From assembly GCA_913061385.1 (NCBI GenBank), contig CAJXTM010000338.1, positions 1-5,416 of the forward strand: DNA of 5,416 nucleotides, read 5' to 3'. Both the position numbers and the translations under genes were made by a program. Under the pieces are notes generated by a model. That model made no database searches. It saw nothing but the letters and a program-made list of their open reading frames with translations, and was not told where the DNA came from. The DNA is from an uncultured Rhodopirellula sp. GTDB lineage: Bacteria; Planctomycetota; Planctomycetia; Pirellulales; Pirellulaceae. Shown here piece after piece: positions 1 through 5,416 of this stretch (the stretch's first letter is position 1; each line of letters opens with the position of its first letter).

Positions 1-48
1 TCTACACGTAAGGAGTCGTCGGCAGCGTCAGATGTGTATAAGAGACAG
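1..48 (+). other. Synthetic Nextera i5-side adapter (not genomic)
   Basis: Bases 1-7 are the end of the Illumina P5 sequence. Bases 8-15 (GTAAGGAG) match the Nextera index known as S505/N505. Bases 16-29 (TCGTCGGCAGCGTC) are the Nextera read 1 tail. Bases 30-48 (AGATGTGTATAAGAGACAG) are the 19-bp Tn5 mosaic end. Genomic DNA begins at 49. The mosaic end has its cleaved CAG terminus against the insert, as tagmentation produces, so this is library adapter and not a resident transposon end. Confidence 0.98.
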
Positions 49-2174
49 GTCCTGCCGTCTCCGAAAACAACAAGTAGCTCGTTTGCAATATCTCGCAGCT
101 TGGGCAGTGGGGTGTTTTGGAAGTGTTTAATTAACGTCAACCAGGTTGGCAAAGCATCAAGTTTCTTGCGACCTCGAAGTGCCGCTGCAATCCCCTCGAG
201 ATAATCAAGGGCGGAGGCTGGTGATGACTCTCGGGCAGATTGCAGTAATTTTGTAATGTAGCTCGGAGCGGTATCAATTTCGGATGCGAGACGCCGGGAA
301 ATGTGGCGGCGAATGGTTGGATTCACCGTCGTCCTTGCAAGTTCCAACGCTTTGGTTGGGGCGCCGAGGACAGCAGGTTCGATACCGTACCAGACCATCA
401 GAGGCTGAACTCGATCATTGAGATCCTCTGAGTGATTTGCGAGGGAATTTGCTAACTCCCAGCGTTCTGCCTGTGGCAGTTTTTGCATTGCAGAGGCGAG
501 GAACAGACGCACTAAAGGGGAGGGTTCAATGCGAGCAAGCGTAGAGAGGACATTGCCAACATTCTTTGACCGAGAGGGGGAATCGACGAGCAGCTGTACT
601 GCCCAAAGGCGGATATGTTCGTTGGGGTGGTTGAGTTGTTGAGTGAGCCATTTTTCAGATGCAGCATTGATGCTGTGCAAACACCACAAAGCCCTAAGCT
701 TTCGGGTTGGTTGGTTGTTTGTCTTGTAGATTTTCAGTAATTCGTTGGTTGCTGCTTCAAGATCTGCTCCCGCCAAGGCTTGCTCTTGAAGTCGACGTCG
801 GGCGTGACGGACATACCAATCATTTTCGTGAAGCTGAAGTTGGGCGAGCTGCAATGGACTCGCGCTGTGCAGGTCCGGATGGGTTGTGGCGAGAGTGTTC
901 GGGGTGGAGTCACGAGAGTAAATTATTTTGTAGATGCGACCACTTGATCGATGTACTCCATCTCGGTCGTGGCACTCTCCTAAATCAGACCAGTCCGTGA
1001 GATACACATCCCCATCTGGGCCGTATTTCAGTTCAACCCCGCGGAACCACGGATCATTTGCGATGAGAAAGTCTTTTCCGTGAGTGGCACGATAGCTGCT
1101 GCCATCACGGATCAAATTGTCCATGTTGACGCGTCTTCCATGTGTGTTGCACATGAACATTGCGTTGCGGAATTCGAGTGGCCACTTACCACCCAAATAG
1201 ATCATGCCTCCCGCATGGGAATGGCCTCCCCCGTGGGGGTCATGTCGACCGTCGTATTTTTTGCGGTTTGCATTGTTGGTTAGGCCGGGATCGCCGAGTG
1301 TGTCCCAGTGAAAGTGATCTGCTGTGGGTTGAATCAATTCGTATAGATTTGGATTGAAATCATCACCAAACATTCGCTCGTAGTGAGCCCCGGGAACAAC
1401 ATGCCACAAATGGTTGATCACGTTGTTGGTGAAAAACCATTGTCCGTGATCGTTGTAATCCAGGCCCCAAGGGTTCGTTGTGCCGTGGGTGACCACCTGA
1501 AACTCTTTGCGCGACGGGTGGTAACGCCAAATGGAACAGTTCAGCTTGATGCGTTTCCCACTGGGGGTGACCGGTGTTCCAACCAGAGAGGTATCGGTAA
1601 TGCCATGCCTGCCGTAGAGCCATCCGTCGGGGCCCCACCGCAATCCGTTGACCATGTTGTGGCGAGCGCGGGTGCTGAATCCTTCAAGTGCAATTTCAGG
1701 TTCACCGTCGGGGACATCATTCTGATCTCGATCCGGGATGAACAAAAGATTGGGTGCAGATGTCAACCACACTCCGCCAAAACCGAGGGTAATTCCCGTG
1801 AGCCGTTGTCCCTCGTCCCAAAACACCTTGCGCTTGTCAAAACTTCCATCGCCATCCGAATCTTCGAGAATCAAAATGCGATCATGCAGAGTTAGATCGT
1901 AGTTTCCTTCGTAGGTGTAGCATTCGACGACCCAGAGCCGTCCTTGATCATCAAAGTCGAATGCAATTGGTTGGTGTACCGAAGGCTCTCCCGCAAAGAG
2001 CGAGACGGAGAACCCGGTGGGGACGGAGATACGCGATGCGGACTGTTCGGGCGCCGGTGGGTGTTCACCTGCGGCTTGCGTGTTTACTGCATTGATGGTG
2101 TCAGACTGTTGGGCCAATGATGCAAGCGGAGTGCAGGTAACGATAATGAACAGTAATCGACAGAGGTGGTGCAT
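49..2174 (-). CDS. PVC-type membrane-bound dehydrogenase with HEAT-like repeats, C-terminus missing
   Basis: The frame is open from ATG at 2174 to the insert edge: 708 codons and no stop. Residues 1-21 look like a Sec signal peptide (MHHLCRLLFI..., cleavage after SLA), so the protein is exported. Residues about 50-420 match the Pirellula/Verrucomicrobium dehydrogenase domain (TIGR02604 type), a beta-propeller related to sugar dehydrogenases. Seen are WVVECYTYEGN (81-91), the acidic loops DSDGDGSFD (105-113) and DRDQNDVPD (148-156), NMVNGLRWGPDGWLYGRHG (173-191), GTTNPWGLDY (231-240) and NTHGRRVNMD (343-352). A His-rich stretch lies at 307-323. From about 440 the protein is helical and HEAT-like, starting near NDWYVRHARRRLQEQA. 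Family members usually end in a c-type heme CxxCH domain, which would lie beyond the left end. Oxidation of a sugar or related compound is inferred from the family; the substrate is unknown. An in-frame ATG at 2228 would add 18 residues and one at 2489 would add 105; 2174 gives the most typical signal peptide. No Shine-Dalgarno sequence decides the start. Confidence 0.92.
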
Positions 2175-2418
2175 GTGTTTGATGGGAAAGATTAGATGGG
2201 TTTTATCAATGGGTCTCGGGATATTCATGAGTGCCGAGGGAACTCGTTCGCTGCCAACAGCCAGAAAATCCTTGTTGGACTGGTGTGCGGTGGGTAATCC
2301 CGTCAAGATCCGTTTGATGGTTAGGTATTCGCCTCGTGTAAGGGTGCCTGACGTTCTCCATGAGAGTTTAATCAATCCCTCTCCATATGTGGTGCGGAAG
2401 TGAGCGAGCAGATCAGGG

Positions 2419-2450
2419 ACAACGGGTTGGCAAATTAAGTGTCCCGTTGT
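2419..2450. repeat. 8-bp perfect inverted repeat, 16-nt spacer
   Basis: ACAACGGG at 2419-2426 is the exact reverse complement of CCCGTTGT at 2443-2450. The pairing does not extend inward or outward. It could form a weak hairpin in a leader transcript of the minus-strand dehydrogenase gene, or act as a dyad binding site. An 8-bp arm in a region of this size may also arise by chance. It is not followed by a T-run, so it does not look like an intrinsic terminator. Confidence 0.3.
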
Positions 2451-2980
2451 GTTGGGTTGTGAGTACCGGCGAATTCCGGAATCCGGCATCGCAAAATGGT
2501 ATTGGTGGGCAACGGGTAGGGGAATTTGGTTTCATACCGGCTGCGCTGACTGCGAAGCTTCCCGATCTTTAATTGGTAAAGTCTCATGGGGCAACATGAT
2601 GACACAACAGTCGTATATTGCGGGGTGTTGATCATCTGGTCCCAAAAATGTGACGAGTGACCTTTCCTGTGGTTCATGGGGCCGCCGCCGCTAAAAACGG
2701 GTTTCACAGGCCAGTTGATCCATTTTGCCTGTTCAGAGCCATCAAAGATATCCAGAATCTTGTTTGGTTTGCTGCTCTGAAATGTGTTGCCTGATGTGTC
2801 GAAATCGGTACGCTTGGATAACGAACCGACGGTTAAGTCTGTGTTCCTGCGGAAAACATTCGTCTAATGAGAACATGGTGGGTTTGCGACCCGGCTGTTT
2901 GATTAGGTTGGGAGCGTGCCACTCAAACTCTGAGTGAATATCCGGTCATGTTTTCCTGAGTCGATGGTCCATCGCATCAG

Positions 2981-2986
2981 AAGGTG
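2981..2986 (+). promoter_or_regulatory. Ribosome binding site for the DUF1571 gene
   Basis: AAGGTG lies 4 bases upstream of the ATG at 2991. It is partly complementary to the 16S rRNA 3' end. It favours 2991 over the in-frame ATGs at 2934 and 2964, which lack such a site and would put about 19 or 10 extra residues before the signal peptide. Confidence 0.5.
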
Positions 2987-2990
2987 TTCA

Positions 2991-3839
2991 ATGTTGCTAC
3001 TGACAAGTACGTATCGAATGACAATGTTGATCGCTGTTGCCGTTTGCACACTTCCAGCGTTTTCGGTTGCGGAGGGTCTGCCCAGTCAAGGCGAGCCTGG
3101 ACTAACGCATCCTCTGGCGGCGACCATTCAATATGCGGAAGAACGTCAAACCTTCATAAAAGATCACGTGCGGACCTACAGTTGCCAACTGGTCAAGCGT
3201 GAACGCATCGGAGGGAAACTGCAGGCTTATCAATATGCAGATGTGAAAGTTCGATGTGCAAGCGAGCAGAGTGCGGTCGATCCTGAACCAATGTCAGTTC
3301 TGATTAAGTTTTTGGGACCAGTCAGGCTAAAAGGCCGAATCGTATTGTTCACCGATGGTGAGCATGACGGACTGGCATGTGTGCGAATGGGAGGGCCAGG
3401 TCTTTTTAAGAATGTTGAATTGAAGGTTGACCCGAATAGTGAAACTGCCAGGCGGGAGAGTCGTTACCCAATCACGGATATTGGATTTGATCGAATCATG
3501 CAACGACTGATTGATCTAGCCAAGAACGATTTGCGATCCGATCCCGATGCAACGAACACTAATGTGAGTTACTTTCAAAATGCAAAGCTGAAAGATCGCA
3601 ATTGCACGCATATTCAGGTTGTGCACCCAGTGCAGTCAGATCAGTTCACTTTCCACAAAGCGAGCCTATACGTTGATGACGTGCTCAACGTACCTGTTCG
3701 TTTGGTTGTCTTTGACTGGCCCACGTCAGCAGGCGGAAAACCCAGATTAGTCGAGGAGTACAACTACATGAACCTGAAACTCAATGTAGCTCTTGATCCC
3801 GATTTGTTTCTGAAGTCGCAATATTTCAATGGGAAGTAG
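2991..3839 (+). CDS. Exported DUF1571 family protein
   Basis: 282 aa, complete, stop TAG at 3837. Residues 1-27 form a Sec signal peptide (Arg at 9, hydrophobic MLIAVAVCTLPAF, cleavage after SVA), so the mature protein is outside the cytoplasm. The mature part carries the pattern of DUF1571, a family known mainly from Planctomycetes: YSCQLVKRERIGGKL (63-77), IKFLGPVRLKGRIVLF (105-120), an MGGPG turn (133-137), RYPITDIGFDRIMQRLIDLA (158-177), and a C-terminal DWP...GGKPRLVEEYNYMNLKLNV (242-266). No enzymatic motif is visible. The C-terminal strand pattern recalls LolA/LolB-like sheets that hold lipids, but this is only an impression. Four cysteines remain after cleavage (65, 89, 130, 205), and C65 and C205 sit in well-conserved contexts. 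The molecular function is unknown. The ATG at 2934 would give 301 aa; 2991 is preferred for its ribosome binding site and signal peptide. The serine hydrolase gene converges from the right, leaving 21 bp (3840-3860) with no clear terminator hairpin. Confidence 0.88.
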   Translation: MLLLTSTYRMTMLIAVAVCTLPAFSVAEGLPSQGEPGLTHPLAATIQYAEERQTFIKDHVRTYSCQLVKRERIGGKLQAYQYADVKVRCASEQSAVDPEPMSVLIKFLGPVRLKGRIVLFTDGEHDGLACVRMGGPGLFKNVELKVDPNSETARRESRYPITDIGFDRIMQRLIDLAKNDLRSDPDATNTNVSYFQNAKLKDRNCTHIQVVHPVQSDQFTFHKASLYVDDVLNVPVRLVVFDWPTSAGGKPRLVEEYNYMNLKLNVALDPDLFLKSQYFNGK

Positions 3840-3860
3840 ACCAATTCAACAGGTGGCTTT

Positions 3861-5054
3861 TCACTCATCATTCAAGGCCAGATTGATTTGTCTACGGAGC
3901 TGTGAAGTTGTTTTGGAATTTGTCGGATCGCCCAGAGTCCAGAGGGCAATGGTGTATTTGCCTGTGGTGAGGTTGATTTGAAGGGCGGCTTGAGCAGGCG
4001 GCAAAGAGCCATTGTGCGAAAGTTTGATCCTGTCATCGATTACAGTGCGTGTCCATCCATATCCGTACCGCTGAGCTTTGTAGGGTTGGGACACATAGTT
4101 CGACCACGTTGATTGCTTCATCACTGGTTGGTCTTCTGCCATTCCTCGCTTGGCAACCATTCTCGCAAATCGTTGCAGGTCTTCCGCAGTGGTGTGAATG
4201 CTGCCGCCAATCAGGGGAAGTTTCATTTCTGATCCGAGTAGGTGCGGTGAGGGCACTTTTGAAACGCCCCCCGTAGCTACTACGCTATTGACACGTTGGT
4301 TTGGAAAAAATGTTGTGCTTTTCATTCCCAGTGGTTTGCACAGCTTGTTCTGAAGGATGCTGTCGAAGGGCTGCCTGACTGCTTTTTCGGCAATTGCTCC
4401 AATCAAACAATACCCCGCACCACTGTATGCGTATCGAGTACCCGGTGTTGAGGTCAATGGTTGCTTCGTAATCAGGTTGACCGACTCTGATAGTGTCATG
4501 CGAAAGTTGCGGATTGCTTTAAATTGGTCCGCGTTGAGTTTCTGTTTTTGTGAGTAAATCCCGCCCCGATGGGTAAGCAATTGATCAAGCGTGGGAGAAT
4601 TCACATTGCTGCCGTCAATCAAAGTCGGCGTCGTGATTGCTGGCAGCCACTTGTCGGTAGGTGAATGCAGATCCAGTTTCTGTTGTTCAATCAGTGTGAA
4701 AATGACGCAGGAGACCAGTGGTTTTGAGCACGATGCGATGCAGAACATCGTGTCATTGGAGACAGGTTCTCGACCCAAGGGTGAGACGAAGCCTAGGTTT
4801 ACGCTCTTTGCTTCCGGTTCGTGCGTGGTTCCCCTGATCAGCTGAGCGCCGATGATTTGTCGTTCTTTGACTGCGTCAACGATTATTTCCTGAATGGTTT
4901 TCGCGTGTAGCTGGCAGGTGAAAAGCATTCCTGTGGCAAAAAACAGCAGCGGATGAAGGTGCTTGCGACTGCGAATAGAGTTTGTGAGTATGCGTTGGGT
5001 GGACATGAGTAGTAGGTCGCTGCGTGTCGTGGTAGCGAAATTTGCCTGGCCCAT
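3861..5054 (-). CDS. Secreted serine hydrolase, class C beta-lactamase/esterase superfamily
   Basis: 397 aa, complete, stop TGA at 3861-3863. The fold family is that of AmpC beta-lactamases, DD-peptidases and many esterases. Residues counted from the ATG at 5054 show the nucleophile motif S108-C-S-K111 in FCIASCSKPL, followed by a helix and KLDLHSPTDKWLP (126-138), the typical LLTHRGGI (159-166), the second motif as Y210-S-G in RYAYSGAGYCLIG, and H347-N-G as the third (KTG-like) motif. The second motif is normally YxN, so the Asn is replaced by Gly. The basic segment 21-34 and hydrophobic LLFFATGMLFTC lead to probable cleavage after QLHA (51), placing the enzyme outside the cytoplasm. The ATG at 5006 (residue 17) gives a more usual signal peptide but has no Shine-Dalgarno sequence; the ATG at 5054 has a weak GGAT five bases away. 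The substrate cannot be told: most environmental members are esterases or peptidases, so antibiotic resistance should not be assumed. It is divergent from uvrA. Confidence 0.92.
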   Translation of the reverse strand: MGQANFATTTRSDLLLMSTQRILTNSIRSRKHLHPLLFFATGMLFTCQLHAKTIQEIIVDAVKERQIIGAQLIRGTTHEPEAKSVNLGFVSPLGREPVSNDTMFCIASCSKPLVSCVIFTLIEQQKLDLHSPTDKWLPAITTPTLIDGSNVNSPTLDQLLTHRGGIYSQKQKLNADQFKAIRNFRMTLSESVNLITKQPLTSTPGTRYAYSGAGYCLIGAIAEKAVRQPFDSILQNKLCKPLGMKSTTFFPNQRVNSVVATGGVSKVPSPHLLGSEMKLPLIGGSIHTTAEDLQRFARMVAKRGMAEDQPVMKQSTWSNYVSQPYKAQRYGYGWTRTVIDDRIKLSHNGSLPPAQAALQINLTTGKYTIALWTLGDPTNSKTTSQLRRQINLALNDE

Positions 5055-5145
5055 AAAAATCCAACGTGGTTGTCGAGTTAATCTGTAAACGTAATGATTC
5101 TAACTCTTTCCATGCCTCTCTTCCCGCATCTGGATTCATAGTCTG
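5055..5145. promoter_or_regulatory. Divergent promoter region between the serine hydrolase and uvrA
   Basis: These 91 bp must hold the start signals for both flanking genes unless they are read from further away. Toward uvrA, TTGTCG (5070-5075) and AATGAT (5093-5098) are 17 bp apart and each match the sigma-70 consensus at 4 of 6 positions. Toward the hydrolase, TAGAAT (complement of 5097-5102) is a 5-of-6 match to the -10 box, but no -35 box is placed correctly. No SOS (LexA) box of the Gram-negative CTG-N10-CAG type was noticed. The boundaries depend on uncertain start codons. Confidence 0.3.
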
Positions 5146-5374
5146 TTGGTTAAAAGTAAGGCCATACGAAAAATTGCCAAATCCGTCGGTGATGTGATTC
5201 GGATTCGGGGAGCGCGGGTTCATAACCTGCAGAACGTGAGCTTGGATATACCGCGAGATGCGTTGACGGTTGTGACCGGTGTCTCGGGCAGTGGAAAAAG
5301 CTCGCTTGCCTTTGACACTCTGTACGCAGAGGGGCAGCGGCAGTACATCGATAGTCTCTCGGCATATGCACGAC
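5146..5374 (+). CDS. uvrA: Excinuclease ABC subunit A, N-terminal fragment
   Basis: UvrA is the damage-sensing ATPase of nucleotide excision repair; it loads UvrB on damaged DNA in the cytoplasm. Seen here are [20 protein letters not shown] (18-37), the first Walker A motif GVSGSGKS (45-52, at 5278-5301), and [20 protein letters not shown] (53-72), a near match to the family's usual [32 protein letters not shown]. The gene is cut by the right adapter after Arg76 of roughly 900 or more residues. The frame is open from a stop at 5101-5103 and contains no ATG, so the start must be non-ATG: TTG at 5146 (used here, giving a basic leader [11 protein letters not shown]) or GTG at 5194 (giving MIRIRGAR, close to the E. 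coli N-terminus length). Neither has a good Shine-Dalgarno sequence. QYIDSL in place of the common RYVESL might mark one of several UvrA paralogues, but this cannot be settled from so short a piece. Confidence 0.88.
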
Positions 5375-5416
5375 CTGTCTCTTATACACATCTCCGAGCC
5401 CACGAGACCGAGGCTG
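5375..5416 (+). other. Synthetic Nextera i7-side adapter (not genomic)
   Basis: Bases 5375-5393 (CTGTCTCTTATACACATCT) are the Tn5 mosaic end. Bases 5394-5408 (CCGAGCCCACGAGAC) are the Nextera read 2 tail. Bases 5409-5416 (CGAGGCTG) match the index known as N710. Genomic DNA stops at 5374, in the middle of a uvrA codon. The mosaic end is the inverted counterpart of that at 30-48. Confidence 0.98.

Larger units (their letters stand above)
2175..2990. other. 816-bp divergent intergenic region, no supported gene
   Basis: This region separates the dehydrogenase (minus) from the DUF1571 gene (plus), so it should carry both promoters and leaders. No tRNA, rRNA, CRISPR or insertion-sequence pattern is visible. 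The dehydrogenase frame stays open upstream on the minus strand to a TGA at 2532-2534, with possible ATGs at 2228 and 2489, but the peptide is not recognisable. Short ORFs on both strands (for example minus 2742-2876, 44 aa, and minus 2435-2707, 90 aa) have no recognisable motifs. Small inverted repeats occur at 2419-2450, 2466-2486 (around the palindrome ATTCCGGAAT at 2473-2482), 2824-2834 (AACCG-A-CGGTT) and 2920-2936 (CACTCA/TGAGTG). No good sigma-70 box pair was found for either gene. Confidence 0.6.

Noticed and set aside
707..1357. Short plus-strand ORFs (707-1000, 1080-1283, 1160-1357) and minus ORF 1363-1638
   Set aside because: All overlap the dehydrogenase in other frames and look like shadow ORFs.
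1383..1895. 170-aa plus-strand ORF
   Set aside because: It lies entirely antisense to the dehydrogenase, whose minus-strand frame shows clear family motifs throughout. No recognisable motif appears in the plus-strand translation.
2017..2572. Plus-strand ORFs 2017-2403 and 2387-2572
   Set aside because: The first begins inside the dehydrogenase signal-peptide region on the opposite strand; neither has a recognisable domain, signal or ribosome binding site.
2435..2707. 90-aa minus-strand ORF in the intergenic region
   Set aside because: No family motif and no ribosome binding site, and the length is possible by chance. It is also in a different frame from the open extension of the dehydrogenase.
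2742..2876. 44-codon minus-strand ORF starting MFSLDECFPQ
   Set aside because: Short, polar and unrecognised, with no convincing start signal. It could be a small protein, but nothing in the sequence supports it.
2725..2937. 70-aa Cys-rich plus-strand ORF just before the DUF1571 gene
   Set aside because: It has many Cys but no regular spacing such as paired CxxC, and no start signal. It ends just upstream of DUF1571 by chance overlap.
3840..3860. Bidirectional terminator between the convergent genes
   Set aside because: The 21 bp contain no stem-loop of useful length; only a short T-run is seen.
4049..4845. Plus-strand ORFs 4049-4276, 4357-4557 and 4591-4845
   Set aside because: They are antisense to the serine hydrolase, whose catalytic motifs fix the coding strand and frame.
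30..5393. A composite transposon bounded by 19-bp inverted repeats
   Set aside because: The repeats are Tn5 mosaic ends in tagmentation orientation next to Nextera tails and indices. There is no transposase gene and no matching 9-bp target duplication at the insert ends.

Overview
The window is one piece of bacterial DNA, 5326 bp (49-5374), held between two synthetic Illumina Nextera/Tn5 tagmentation adapters (1-48 and 5375-5416). Both adapters still carry 8-base sample indices. Only the inner insert is biological, and both outer genes are cut by the library ends.

The gene content points to a Planctomycete, possibly a relative of the Pirellulales. The evidence is a PVC-type 'membrane-bound dehydrogenase' (beta-propeller followed by HEAT-like helices), a DUF1571 exported protein, and a planctomycete-flavoured UvrA start. 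Base composition is about half G+C by eye. Start sites mostly lack strong Shine-Dalgarno sequences. The assignment comes from protein families recognised by eye, not from a database search.

Layout from left to right: (1) 49-2174, minus strand, is the first 708 codons of the PVC-type dehydrogenase; its C-terminus, where the family normally has a c-type heme domain, lies off the left end. (2) 2175-2990 is an 816 bp divergent intergenic region with no gene I can support. It holds a long in-frame open extension of the dehydrogenase frame and a few small inverted repeats. (3) 2991-3839, plus strand, is a complete exported DUF1571 protein. (4) 3861-5054, minus strand, is a complete secreted serine hydrolase of the class C beta-lactamase/esterase superfamily, convergent with DUF1571 across 21 bp. 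(5) 5055-5145 is a short divergent promoter region. (6) 5146-5374, plus strand, is the N-terminus of the excinuclease subunit UvrA, ending about 24 codons past its first Walker A motif.

The four genes do not form an operon or an evident pathway. Three encode exported proteins and the fourth a DNA-repair ATPase, and adjacent genes point in opposite directions. I see no CRISPR array, natural mobile element, RNA gene or defence cassette, and no convincing new system. The most important observations are the adapter ends, which create false ORFs, the unexplained open frame upstream of the dehydrogenase, and a changed catalytic motif in the serine hydrolase.
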